Of a stretch of DNA of 64,000 nt, positions 44,628 to 56,532 are shown piece after piece. Below the pieces are notes generated by a model. That model did not search any database. It was not told the origin of the DNA and worked only from the letters and a program-made list of their open reading frames with translations. The stretch lies in the NCBI GenBank assembly GCA_000507305.1, contig DF239231.1, positions 1 to 64,000 on the forward strand. The letters are read 5' to 3'. This DNA comes from Breviolum minutum Mf 1.05b.01. Lineage: Eukaryota; Sar; Dinophyceae; Suessiales; Symbiodiniaceae. The translations under genes and the position numbers were made by a program. How positions within the stretch are numbered: the first letter of the stretch is position 1; every line of letters begins with the position of its first letter.

Positions 44628-45452
44628 CTCAACGGAAGGCATTGGTGGCACCATAAAGTGCCATATTATTTGTTGGTGATGGATGGATGTCATTGATCTA
44701 CTCGATTTCTCTTTTAAGCTGCCAGTGCTTGGATGGGTCTATTTTGAGATAGATTCAATGGATTCTTCCGTGAAAGACTGCCAGGGGAACTGGTGCAATC
44801 AAGAAGTATCTAGTAGCATTTAGTAGAACATTGGCGACCCAATTCAGAAGCTGACCAACGCAAGCTGTTGATTCAAATTTGTGTATTTGTACATAGTATG
44901 CATGTATTTGGCGCTTGAGTGCAACTTGAAGTCTCTTACTTGTATGATAGGATCTGCTTTTGTATGGATCCGCAGGTCTGTAACATGTTTGCCAGTGCCA
45001 TTGGCATTTGTCGTGTGAGGCCTCCTGGAACTCTAGAACCACCCAGGAGACTGCGGACCCTGAGGAGAATGAAACTCGGTAGAGCACCCAGAAGCTCCAA
45101 GGTGCTTCCAAATGAGTGAAATCTCTGGAAGCAACATGACATCTTCAGCATTCTTCAGCCATCTTCAATCTTCACTGAGTTTAAAACGACTCATCCAAAT
45201 TCACACACTTTCGAATACTATACTTTCATGATAAAATACTTTCGTACTTTCTTGTTTGTCTTTGACTCTTCGACTTGGGCCCAAAGACCAAGTGATCGGC
45301 CATCCTCTGCCCCAGCTATTGCAGCATTGAAATTTGGAGTACGTTTCTGTTTTGTCAAGGTGGAAAATCTGACCGAGTTGACATTGCTGGGCATTGCTTG
45401 ACATTGTTTGACATGGCCTGACATCTCGTGAATTCTTCATGGTTGCATAACC

Positions 45453-46271
45453 ATGTGGACTGCATTGCTTGTACTGCTCTTGCTTGTGTCTGCAGCAGAC
45501 CCGGATGATTCTTCGGAGAACTTTGGCTGGAAAGATGGAGGATCCGTGGAACGTCTACGTTTCTTTAAGGAACGTTTGGGTTTTGAAGCACGACACGTGT
45601 TGGACATCGGAGCTCACGTGGGTGAGTGGACGGTCGAGGCACAAAAGGTTTTTCCCTCTGCCGAGTTTCTAATGGTTGAAGCAAATCCACAACATCGAGC
45701 TGATCTGGAGGCTGTTGGTCAACCTTTTGTCATAGCATTGCTTGCAGCAAGGGACAACGAGTCAATGCTATTTCATAGTACTCGGTATCCAATAACTACT
45801 GGTGCCTCCCTGTTTCGTGAAAGGAGCGACTTGTTCCTTGACCCGAAATTCTCTGAAACTTTGCTGCTTAGAAGTAGAACTCTTGATGATCTCGTAGCTT
45901 CTCACTTTTCTGGTGAATGTTGTGATCTTCTCAAAGCCGATGTGCAGGGTGCAGAATTGGCCGTGTTACTGGGTGGTTTGAAAACCTTGTCACAAGCAGA
46001 ATTGGTTCTATTGGAAGCCCCTGTGTTACCCTACAACGAAGGTGCACCACGTTTCTCTGAGCTAATTGAGTTCATGGCCTCGCAAGGCTTTGAAGTTGTT
46101 GATGTGGCAGATGTCACCTATTCTGAGGGCGTCAGTCGTGTGCTTCATTTGGATTTACTGTTTGCACAACGCTTTTCAAGGCTGCTGCGCATACCCTTAC
46201 CTGGCGGAATACGACCAGCAAAGACCATGAAAAGGGAGCGAAGTTTCAGCATCTGGAACGTGTCGCTTTAA
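45453..46271 (+). CDS. FkbM-family SAM-dependent methyltransferase with signal peptide, intronless
   Basis: One uninterrupted frame of 272 codons from ATG 45453 to TAA. Residues 1-15 (MWTALLVLLLLVSAA) form a signal peptide or anchor. Residues 48-60 (HVLDIGAHVGEWT) are the Gly-rich SAM-binding motif I, followed by FLMVEANPQ (72-80, acidic motif II equivalent), and LLKADVQGAELAVLLGG (159-175) matches the LKxDxEGxE-xxLxG block that defines Methyltransf_21/FkbM proteins. The length is normal for the family. Such enzymes O-methylate sugars, glycans, lipids or small molecules; the substrate here is unknown, and the leader suggests the secretory route. The start is the first ATG and lies directly ahead of the hydrophobic leader. 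Lack of introns contrasts with every other gene in the window and points to a retro-copied or transferred gene. Confidence 0.88.
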   Translation: MWTALLVLLLLVSAADPDDSSENFGWKDGGSVERLRFFKERLGFEARHVLDIGAHVGEWTVEAQKVFPSAEFLMVEANPQHRADLEAVGQPFVIALLAARDNESMLFHSTRYPITTGASLFRERSDLFLDPKFSETLLLRSRTLDDLVASHFSGECCDLLKADVQGAELAVLLGGLKTLSQAELVLLEAPVLPYNEGAPRFSELIEFMASQGFEVVDVADVTYSEGVSRVLHLDLLFAQRFSRLLRIPLPGGIRPAKTMKRERSFSIWNVSL

Positions 46272-49174
46272 TTTGTCTGTGAACCTAGCATACGAGAGCA
46301 GATAGGATAGTAACGGATACCCTTTCCATCCCTTTCCGATGTCCTGAGACAATATTTCTACATGTTGGTTTCTACCATTTCTACGGATGTGACTTTTGGC
46401 ACCTGCAGGTTCCTGGGCATACGCAGGGTGCCTGTGCCAGATTGTGAGCTGCCCGGAAAGGTCTGACAGATTTAGAGGTAAGATGATGGTAGATGAGTCA
46501 GATGCCAATTGATCAATGTATATCAATGTGACAATGACCAGACCCCTGCGAACCTGACAGTGACATACAGTGACACCTTTCAGCCACAAGCTCATTGCTA
46601 TGGCACTCAAGGCCCTCCTGCGGCTTTGCCACGACCTCCTGGTGTGCAGCGTTATGCAGGAATCCTTGCTGCATGTGCTGAATGGCTATGTGGGCACGAA
46701 TTTGAATTAAGGCTATTAGACATTGCCGAAAGCACCTTCGTTTAATACCTTGTTTAATACCCTATTGTCCGTTTACTTCAGAAATTGTTGACCTATTAAA
46801 CATGCAGAGGGTCTCGTTTAATACCTATTAACAAAATGGGCCGAAGGCGCTCGTTTAATACCCAAAAGAAATTCATGGCCATGTGTCACCCTGAAACTTT
46901 TGATATTTGGATGGAATCTGTGCAGATTGGTCTCTGGTATTTTCTGGTATTCATATTTTCCGGATATTCCATCATTTTTTGCCCGATCAGAAGAGTCACG
47001 AAGAGTCATTTAATGTTGTGCTTTCACTGTTCATCTTTGGAGAGCATCAGTTTCTCTGTGGTCTTCCAACTCGCTTGATAAAAACGATATCAAATGCGTT
47101 CGAACGTGTTTAAGAAACGTATTGAAGGGCTCATGGCTTCGATCAGGTTGGTGGCACGTTCTTTTGAAATCTTGCTATGGGATTTGTTGGTGAATTTTCT
47201 GGTGTGGTTTGCGTTGAAACATGCTGAAATGTTGTGTTTCTACATAGTGCTTGCACATGTGGTTGGAAGTGTTTTGCTCTGACATGATGTTTGTGTTTGT
47301 GCATGAGATTGTCACATGCTGTGCTTTATTGCCCTTTATTGAGTATATCATTATACTTTGTACGTTTTGTGTTCACCGTTTCAGTGAATGTATGAAATCG
47401 AAGTTGGTTGAATGAACCCTTACTGTAGCAAACGGCCCAAGATGTTTGTGATGCGGTTGCAAGTCGACTAGTTTGATTTGACGGACGGTCGATAGGGGAA
47501 AAGAAATAAGTCAAGGCATGTCAAGGCTTAAAGCGACATGTCATCGCTTGGTAGAGATCAGAGTCGGAGTCATGAGCCAAAAAGTGTTGTGGCCTCCCAC
47601 AGCAAGTTCTTCTATTTTGGTTCATTTCTTTGTCGAGGAGATAGCACATCAATATACAATCATCTTCAATCTATTTTTTCAAATATGGTTTTCCCTTCTG
47701 CCGTGCGATTGTACCTGTCCCTGTCTGCACATGTCATAAGGAGAGGGCTTTAAGTTCAGCATGGAGAAATGGTGGAAAGGACTGGCTACAGGAGGACGAT
47801 CGAGGACTGGGGTGGCATTGTGGCACACCCTGACAGTCGCAAGAGACAGTGCTAATGAGATGAAGGTTTCCAAGCTCATCTTGACCCAACGTTAGTACTA
47901 AAAACTGGTGACTCTTGCAATTCTTTCCAGTTTTCTTGCCAGTAAACAGCAAACATCAATAAACTGGTGAGACTTTGAGTTTCGAAACACACCATGACTT
48001 TCGCTTTCGAGTCGAAAGGATCAGCCCATGCTGGGGTGATCTTCGAGGTGTGACCTCCTTCCGACGGAGCTTGTTGGATCCCAGGTGGGGTGAGACGGTG
48101 AGACGACATAGTGACATAAAAGGTGAGATCCATAGGAGATTCCTTGAGCTTGGAAAAGAACACTTCCTGGAAAAGGTCAACTTAACAGCCTTAACATATT
48201 ATTATCATTCACAGTACCCTCCCAAAGTTTAACATGGAACCTGAAAATGGTACCCTGGAATAGGAGATTCCTTTTGGAAACCATCATTTTTAGGTTCCAT
48301 GTTAAACTTGGGGAGTGTATCTCATTTATCCATGCGCTCTAAATAGGAAAGATAATTACATTATGCCGTATATAGTATCATTGTATATATGTGTATATTC
48401 GTGATCATTTTGGATGAATTTCCATCCATCCGCGGCATCATACTTCCGCGTCTCCATCAATATCATATAATTTCTATTCATCTACCATTTGATACCATTG
48501 ATATGATAGGACCTACCACCCTTGCAACTTCCACCCACTTCAAATCGCCAAGTTCTTTGGAAAATCGATCTATCTCACCGGTGTTCGAGAATACTGCCCA
48601 AGTTGATGGTCAAAGTAGTCAACTTGGTCAACAGAAAACCTGTCATTGTAGTCCCTACAGATCTCCGGCTGGTCATTTTTGCACCGTTTGAACTGCTGCA
48701 GTGTTTATGGTATCGGACTTCTTCGACGTGGCTGTAACTTCTGCATCGTTTGTCCAGCGGACGTTTTCGATGGGCAGCCTCCTGAGGCGCTGAAATTGTT
48801 CGGTGTTGGATAGGTTCCGAGCATCTTTAGGAAAAAACGGCCAATAGGCCAATGAGGCCAATAGCGATTTGTAGCATTTCTGATCGGAACCCATTCTTTA
48901 ATTGCAACTCTCGATTTGTTTGACTGGCTTGCGAAAGAACTTGCTGGTGAAAAAGCATTAAAATCCACGCAACAGAGCACATTTGAGTTCATTTGAGCAG
49001 AGTACCGTTTGAACTCTTCTGATGGTTTTCCCTTATAGCTGAAATTTCACAGGTTCTGCAATTTTTTGACGAAACTTAGTGACAAGATGCACCTCTTCTG
49101 TTTGCCTAGGATTGTGTAGTTCAGTGTAGTTGGATGAAGATGCAACCCAGTAGCTGAAAACTGACCATCTACAG
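46272..49174. other. Non-coding stretch with a hairpin
   Basis: No exon is supported. The inverted repeat at 48219-48315 is the only clear structure. Frames on both strands around 48690-48990 are short and unremarkable. Confidence 0.5.
48219..48315. repeat. Inverted repeat / hairpin, ~33-bp arms
   Basis: The left arm, 48219-48251 (CTCCCAAAGTTTAACATGGA..., AATGGT), pairs with the reverse complement of 48280-48315 with a few mismatches and a small indel. The loop is about 28 nt. Confidence 0.85.
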
Positions 49175-49339
49175 ATCTTGCCTCCACACTTCCATCAGCC
49201 TCAACAGGATATCCATGAGGAGCCAGAACCGGAGGAGCATTGGGGCGAGGGCAACAGGCTTCAGTCATGGAAGAGGGGTTTACCGGTTTACCATCCTAGA
49301 GATGGAGAGACTGTGGCTTCGTGGGGCTGGATGGAATGA
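49175..49339 (+). CDS. Candidate terminal exon, unrecognised
   Basis: After CTACAG the frame reads ILPPHFHQPQQDIHEEPEPE, EHWGEGNRLQSWKRGLPVYH to a TGA at 49337. The minus strand is also open here (about 73 codons), so the strand is uncertain. Confidence 0.3.
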   Translation: MLPPHFHQPQQDIHEEPEPEEHWGEGNRLQSWKRGLPVYHPRDGETVASWGWME

Positions 49340-49563
49340 TTGAGAGATTTTGAAAACGTCCATCCTTGTTGCAACAACCAGCCACTCCACTCGACTCATA
49401 GTTAGCTTTTTCATGCCTCCCAGACATGGAGCCGGAGGATAATTTCTTGGACCCTGATCTCGAGACCAAAGACAGCACAATGGAGAGTGAAGTGAAAGCC
49501 ACGGTGCGGCGAATTTTCTGCGGGCATTATCCCCACCCCATTGACATCATGGAATTTTGCCAT

Positions 49564-49623
49564 GCAAGCGTTGCAATATTTAGACCCTTCTGGATCCCAC
49601 CATCCCGCTTTGCACTCAAAGCA
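49564..49623 (-). CDS. Possible Cys-rich (GCC2/GCC3- or EGF-like) exon, minus strand
   Basis: The minus strand reads CFECKAGWWDPEGSKYCNAC: C-x2-C-x12-C-x2-C with an aromatic-Gly centre, as in tyrosine-protein-kinase ephrin-type/GCC2_GCC3 repeats of dinoflagellate surface proteins. The plus strand is open as well (MEPEDNFLDPDLETKDSTME from 49426), so only one of the two can be right. Confidence 0.3.
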
Positions 49624-50609
49624 ACCCAGTCGCAGCCCTTGTGAACTTCCAGATCTTTTACTTTCGCTCCGATCTTTGTGCATCGCAGATTGGGAGAGAA
49701 TACGCGGCCCTATTGAAGTGGCGCCAGGCCGGTAGCTTGCGTGGTTCTTGATCCTCGGATGGCCTGTTGTTTGTGTGGATGGCAGACCTTGCAACCTCTC
49801 ACCACGCATTTTCAATGCGCAATATTTCTCAATGAAGAGCTCAAAACTATGCTAGATAAAGCATGGTCAACCATTGTTTCAGGCTGAGCCCTGGAAAAAG
49901 ATGGTGAAGACTCGAGCTAAGAAGAATGCTGGGTGATCTCAGCTCCTACTTCGGGTCATTCTTGGTTGTTCTTTGTTCGGATGGTACAGGTTAGGAACTT
50001 GTGGTGCACATGTCGCCGTGAATGTTGAGGTGGGAATCCTCCACGAGAAATTGACATCTCTAGGTTCGCCTGGCACGCGGGTTTGAAGTGAAATTGATTT
50101 GATTTGATCTGACAACATCCTTGGAGTTGAAAATCCCTTTTGTCGCATATGTGACAAGTTCTGCCAGATGAGTGTGTGGACCTGGATGCCATGGATGGCT
50201 GGCCTGTTGGGGACCCCACCTAAACAAGTTGCATCAAGTTGCACTGGCAAATGGGTGTGGAGAGATGATACATCCGATTGAGATACCCGACGGAAGCAGG
50301 TGATTCAGGAAATATCTGAAGAAATGTCTTTTCTTCATCAGCTTTCGCACACCCCAGAGTATCCTCCTTGACCACTCTACATCGGACTTTGCTGGAGTGC
50401 ACCATGACAGCCCAAGCTCTGTGTCCAACACTCATTTCTGAGGTCTTGAGTGGTACCTTCATGGAGAAGGATCGGTCTGATCCCATTCTCTATGCACGTC
50501 GCACACAGGCTGGGCTTGTGCCATTGTGCCTCATTGTGTGATTGTGGCTGTGTGGTCGGTCTTCAATCACGACTTGATACAAGTTGTCTATGTCTCTCTG
50601 TGTGCACAG

Positions 50610-50730
50610 GACAATTTGGATGCTCAAAGCCGGACGGAGCATGCGCTTCGTCGTGTTTGGGATGCCCAGATTTCTAGCTCAACAACTGCAGACCACAGAC
50701 GCCACAGACCGCAGCATTTTGCGAAAGCAG
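50610..50730 (+). CDS. Candidate exon with good splice sites, frame ambiguous
   Basis: TGCACAG precedes 50610 and GCAG|GTAAAA follows 50730. Two frames stay open: one reads DNLDAQSRTEHALRRVWDAQ, the other SMRFVVFGMPRFLAQQLQTT. No family recognised. Confidence 0.4.
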
Positions 50731-51728
50731 GTAAAAGATGGTAAGATCTTAAGAGCAGGTAAGGGGATTTGGACATAGCTGATTTCGGCACAGTACCTTT
50801 GTGTTGGCCACATGCAATCGCCCCCCCTGGCACGGCAGGAAGGAAAGTTGGTCGAATCCAACACGGCCAAAAAGCGCTTTGAGCATTTTGTCGAGGCGGG
50901 TCATTTTGGAGTGACACAGAGCCAAGGTTGAAGCATGTCAAAGCAGCATGAAAACTTCATAGACGAGCACGGTTGAGCATGACCCAGGTATCAGGCTGTA
51001 TCAGATCTAGTTGAATTTATGTTGAAGGATGTCACTGCGTCATAGCTATGTCTATTTCAGATGCCATTTCATGCGCGACAAAGACCGACAAAAGGAAGAT
51101 ATGCGAATTGCAATTGTCTGGGTTGGCAGGAGGAGGAATTGGCTGAGCCTATCATGGCTTCTTGGTTGATCTTGGCGACTGCCTTCTGTCATCCAATGGT
51201 AAGTTGGTGGTTTGAATCTTGAGCTAAACTCAAGCCCATCTTCCTGGTGTTGCAAGGTTTGCTTTCCACCACCTGGTATTGTTCCAGTGGAGATTGTGTG
51301 CGAGGCAGACTCGGTTGAGGGAGGGCATGCAGGGAATTGGGATGGTTAGATACCTGCGATGCGACAATTCGAGTTGTGTTTCCTGGACCTCGGTGTAATT
51401 TTTTTCGAAAGCAACGACAATGATATGTCGGATCATTTTCATTTCGGCTCCATGCACTTTTCGATGCCATTGCTATTTGGATCCCATGGATATTCATTAT
51501 ATAAGTTTAAATCATGGGCTTTTTATGGCTTTTTAATGCTTTTTATGCTTTTTCAATCGAGCTCTCATAGGCAAAGAAGGTTGCACAGGAGTATGCCTGG
51601 CCATGCAGGCAGAAATGATGCCATGGACCATCTCACCTGATCCATATCGGTTGACGTTTCGGACTTAGCTACGTTTTGAGATGAACTTCGTGTGTCAAGT
51701 ACTCGATCTCCATGGCCATCATGTTTCT

Positions 51729-51845
51729 TGTTCTTGTTGCTGCTGTTGCTTTTGCTCATGTTGCTGTTGTTCTTTGGTTGTTGTTCTTCTTTGGTTGTTG
51801 TTGTTGTTGTTGTTGTTGTTGCTGTTGCTGTTGCTGTCGCTGCAG
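51729..51845. repeat. Interrupted (TTG)n/(CTG)n repeat
   Basis: TTG and CTG triplets dominate about 115 bp; open frames give poly-Leu, poly-Val and poly-Cys, and poly-Gln on the other strand. Confidence 0.9.
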
Positions 51846-52013
51846 GACTTTGGGTTTCATTTTTCCTCTTTTGGCATCTTTTTCGGATGGACAACTAAGG
51901 CCCACTATGGCCTGCAATGTCCAGGTCTTCAGGGCGCGCCGAGACATCTGGATTCCCCACCTCCAATCTCTAGGTTTTTATCCTTGTCGATGCCACGATG
52001 CCCCGATCTCCAG

Positions 52014-52155
52014 GTACACCTGGACGTTGAAGCTGGTACAGCAGACCGACTCAATGAGGTGAGTCTATGCAACTTTTGCGTTGCTTGGCTGCAGGTGTCA
52101 AAACTAGTGGATGGCTGTAGAATCTACAAGACTGTGAAAGAGAAGCCAACAAAGG
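52014..52155 (+). CDS. Two in-phase exons, unrecognised gene
   Basis: Exon 52014-52058 lies between CCAG and a consensus GTGAGT and reads VHLDVEAGTADRLNE (45 nt). Exon 52095 to about 52155 follows TGCAG and reads VSKLVDGCRIYKTVKEKPTK in the matching phase 0; it ends at a GC donor or reads on to 52274. The 36-nt intron would be very short. No family recognised. Confidence 0.4.
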
Positions 52156-52632
52156 GCTCAAGTTTGGCTCTGTTGGCTTCCTGCTGCCGATTGCCACAGT
52201 CCTTGGTCACTCCGTTACTGATCTTTGGTCAGACACAACTAAGCTTGCACTTGCAGGAATCAAAGGGGGACTAGCAAATTTATGCAAATTTACATAGACA
52301 CAAAATGACACAAACACAGTAAGACTACAGTCTACGTAGGTCTAAGTTTTTTTGTGGCATACATGGCCCACTGTTGGGTCATGGCCTCGACTACTTTCAA
52401 TGGGCTCCCCATGTGCTGCAAGGTTGACTCCACGAAGTCGTTGGGATTTTGTGTGGCACGGGTGCACAGTGCAGTGTTTGTGTTCCCTTAGCACAGAAAA
52501 GGATGAAAAAACACTTGCATGGCTAGAATTTTAGCCAGGAATCCATCATGAAACTAGACTGAATCTAAGGGATCAAACATGAATCATAAGTCATCACAGT
52601 CACGATTCCATCAGGCGTGAGGTAGTCCCAAT

Positions 52633-52704
52633 TTGTTGTACCCAGTGATTGCTCGACAGATCTTCACGCCAAACCTGCGAGTGAAGCCTGGAGATGACTT
52701 CGAG
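52633..52704 (+). CDS. Candidate exon, unrecognised
   Basis: The frame YPVIARQIFTPNLRVKPGDD followed by FE ends at a GC donor (GAG|GCGAAT). The left boundary is unclear. Confidence 0.3.
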
Positions 52705-55700
52705 GCGAATAGACAAGATGTTTGGTTCGAAATGGATTCTCTCCCTTCATTCACCATGGCGAATAGACATTATGCTGATTATCAGATGATATCATTTATT
52801 AGATCGATTTATTCCACATCCATATATGCAAATTCTTCTTTTGCGCATGCATTTTTTTTGGGGCGTCCGGCTGCAAATATCCTGTGTGCTTTTGTGCTGG
52901 GAATAGGTTCACTGCTGTGAATGCTGTCAATGTGACACCTTTCTTGATCCTTGTTGGATGAGGACAAACGAATGCTGGTCTAAACATCACAATGACGTTC
53001 ACAGATTCGATTCATTGGAGCTCACTCACTTCATGTATTCTACTAGTCCATATCCACGTCAGTTTCCCCTCGCCGCTCCGTCCATCTTGTTGGCAGGTGG
53101 TTCTGAGTGGCTTGAGGGATCAAGAGACTCCAACAGGGGCAGGGATCCCAAGTGACCAGTAAGTGACCTGTCGGCAGTCAAGGTTGACCAAAGTTCATGA
53201 GTTGTTGGACATGGGATCCACTGCTGTATTTTCAGATTTGGTCCATGCCTCTGGACCAATGGTCTAATTATATAAGTGCATGCATGGATAGAACGTAGCA
53301 TGAACTAGAAGCTTAATGAATAGATTGTTTCTGCTTGTGTATGTACATCACTCTGCGATATAATCTAATCAATACATTGAGAGCAAAACTTGTGATTGTG
53401 GAACACAGCTCTGATGCTTTCAGTTTGTCCTCAAGGCAGTATGCAGTCTGCAGTACTTCCTCTCCTTCAGAAGCTTTGGGTCTGGGGCTCAAACGGTGCG
53501 ACAAGCATGTGTCTTTTGGGTCTGACCTTTGATGCTACATCGGCTACACACCTTTTTGTAAGGGCAGCAGCTGACACTTTGATCTTTGAGACTGTTTTGC
53601 CATACACAAGGACCATAAACGCACTCATGGCCAGTAGATTTTACCACCTTGACAGATGCCAACATCTTGGTCCTTGAGGCGTGAGAATCAAGACACTGGC
53701 ACTCTTGGACGTCGAGCTGTTCGGGTCTAAAAGTGTTCGAAGCGTCACTTGCATTCCTCATACCAGCTCGAAAACAGCAGCCTGCAACCCAAATTTGGCG
53801 TTAAAAACAAAAAACACATTCCTTTCCACACAAGTCCAACACACAAATTTGGACCCAGAATTTCTCAGGCTTCGTGGCTGCAAAAGTTGCAAACGCCTGC
53901 GATTTGGGAGGAGGTGCAATTGAGTTTCGAACGTGTTTCCACTGAGGCTTTTGAACTTTGAAACTTGATGAAGTTTGAAGGTTGAGGAATTCCAAATGCT
54001 CGGGTTCGGGTTTCCTTTGTGCATTAGCAACTCATCATTTGGTCCAAAGTGGATGCCGCCAATGCCCAGGTGCTCTTCACTGCCGGCCATGAATCATCAG
54101 ATCGTCTGGGCACCAAATCCCAAGCGTTGCGAACTTTCAGAGTGCAAAGTGTGGTTGAATCCTCCAGAATTCAAATTTAGATCAAATTAGTGCACGTAAT
54201 ATATATATACTATACTAGTATAATATATATAGAGTATTGTAGAGTGACAGTATATACTACAGTATTATTACAGTATATACAGCATGTAAAAAGACTTGTT
54301 CTTGAAGCAAGTGAATTTGTGATCAATGTGGTTCAGAATATATCCTCATGTATCAGATGAAAAAAGTGATATGCACTATCTGTAAAGATGATATTTTGAC
54401 ATATTTGATTTGTACCATCTTGAACCAAAATGACATAGTATTTATTGTAGCACATTTGTGCAATCTCAAGTTGGATGCCATTTCGCTCGAGAACCGTCTC
54501 AGGTGGAGTGGACGAACGCCTAGGCTCAGCCAAGAAAGCAAGGAGCCCAGTTCGTGCATTTTGCGGCTTCGTTGGATGGTGAAAAATACGCAATCCGAAT
54601 CCAAAGAATACAAAAACAAAAGTATGAAATAGCAGTGATAATTTAGAATATTATATAGCATATAAATTGATATGATATTATAAACATTAATGCACATGAT
54701 ACAATTGTGCATCTATTAGGATGCGGATATTGAAAACATTGAGTTTTCCAGGGGATAAGCTGGGCACCTGACCGATTGCACCTGACTGACAACTTGAGAA
54801 CTGGCTGTTTGCAGTGCTGATGCTATGAATTCATTGTTCCGAGGTGACGACAAACACGGCAATAGCTAAGGGAGGCCTGAAATCAGGTGTCTTGGATGCT
54901 TTAAGGATGTTCTAGTCTCTTTAGAGCTATGTCGCGACTTTGCTTTTTCTGGTAGCTTGGATGTAGCTTGGTGTCACGTTTTCTCTTTTTGCGAGAAAGC
55001 TTTCAATCACTATTGCAATGAAGATGACACTTTAGACCCCCCTAAATCGTTTGAATCAATGAAGATGGTTCCACCAACGTTTCTTAACTTGGGACGTGAT
55101 CGATGGTTGGCTCATGGCTCCAAAAGCAATGCATCTCTACGAGATCACAACTTTCAGATCATAAATTGGACCCATTGTGCCCAGGTTTGAAGATCCAGGA
55201 GGCCACAGGGGCAGGTTTTGGGGTGTGAAAAGATGTTTCAACACCTAGAGCCTTTCTATTTTGAAACTTGTAGATCTAGTAAGTGAATGTAGGTGAGCTT
55301 AGTGGCAATCTTTTGTGCCAGATGTGGGATTCAACATGCACAAGCACCAAGTTCAATATTTCGGGAATAAGATTAGTTTTCATACAAGCCAGGATTTTCT
55401 GTTAGCATCTCAGAATCTCGTACCATGCTGGTTTGTAAATACTGAAATATTGATCTTGTGCGACTTTATGTTTCCCTCAATGATGTTACATGCATAAAAC
55501 CATGGTCTGGAACGATTCTAAATAATCAACCCGTGTCATAACAGTAGCCACACATGTATGCATACAATAGATCCCCCGCGACACCAGGCCCTAGATGGAG
55601 AGTTGGGGAGCCGAGAGATCTGGAAGTTGAAGTTCTACTATGCTGATCCTACTGTCCTGTGATCATGTCTACATTGCATATCCAATCATATCATATCGTA

Positions 55701-56448
55701 TCACATCATATCGTATCATATCATATTGTCAGAAAATAATCGTTTTATGCATGTTGCATTGCTGGGGCTTGGCTGCTGTGTCATGTTGTCAAACTGTGTA
55801 GGGAAGCAATGACAGAAGCCTCTCCAGGCCAACCTACTTCGTTTGTATAAACATACCAACTTGCTCTAGTTGTTGAGAAGCACAGCAGCACAGAGCCGCC
55901 CTAACCGACCGATCCTGAGGTATGAGGAGGCACGGTTCTGGGATCAATATGCAGATTCGTTCAGATTTGTGATGGAGCCACCCAAATCTGACACGTGACA
56001 GGTGAAGCCAAAAGCTAGTTGGACACTCGGAGTTCGGAAGGATCCACAGTGATAAGATTGAGAAATATGGAGAGATTGGAGAAAGCATGTGTTCTTGTGC
56101 TTCTTATGTTTATGAGATCAATCCAATAATTTTACATATCTACTGTCAAGTCATAGGCGTAAAACAGGTTGGAGTGCATGACCCCTTGGTTCCAGTCAGC
56201 AGCCAATTCAAGAGCTTCAGTGAAAAGTGAAGATTGACTGTAAAGATGAGAAGCGTGGCAAGGAAAAGAACCAATTGAATATAGAAAGTCCAAAAGCCTA
56301 AACTCCATTTAAATTTGTGAGAGGGACGCTTCCTGTTGACTGTCAGGGCTTGATGACCCGAGACTATTTAGACATATTTGAATTTCGGAAGGACACCCCA
56401 AGCTCTTTCAGGATGTTTCAGGCAAAGGTTGGAATGCTGACAAGTTGA
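52705..56448. other. Gene-poor interval
   Basis: AT-rich segments (54180-54300, 54640-54720) and an ATCAT-type repeat (about 55675-55730). An open minus-strand frame (53758-54090, GIGGIHFGPNDELLMHKGNP) is protein-like but has no splice or family support. Confidence 0.45.
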
Positions 56449-56532
56449 GGCCGTTTGGTACAGCTACGATTTGAGGAGGTGAAGGCTGCACCAACCTCGC
56501 AAGGGCCCCTGGTGAAAATGCTGAAAACGTCA
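56449..56532 (+). CDS. Candidate exon with consensus GTGAGT donor, unrecognised
   Basis: Begins after GTTGAG, reads RLVQLRFEEVKAAPTSQGPL then VKMLKTS and meets GTGAGT at 56533. No family recognised. Confidence 0.4.

Larger units (their letters stand above)
39508..45452. other. Long gene-poor interval
   Basis: Contains a degenerate ATGATACAAT repeat (42285-42560) and some exon-like frames (41345-41565; 42711-42788 reading ALKEKVVGWQSSRTCGPEIL; 43113-43507; 43831-43890). None resembles a known family and several are open on both strands. Confidence 0.45.

Noticed and set aside
45453-46271. Bacterial contamination carrying fkbM
   Set aside because: Flanking DNA is the same gene-poor, repeat-bearing sequence as elsewhere and there are no neighbouring bacterial genes.
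51681-51947. Poly-Leu/Val/Cys or poly-Gln proteins
   Set aside because: Produced by the TTG/CTG repeat; no flanking domain.
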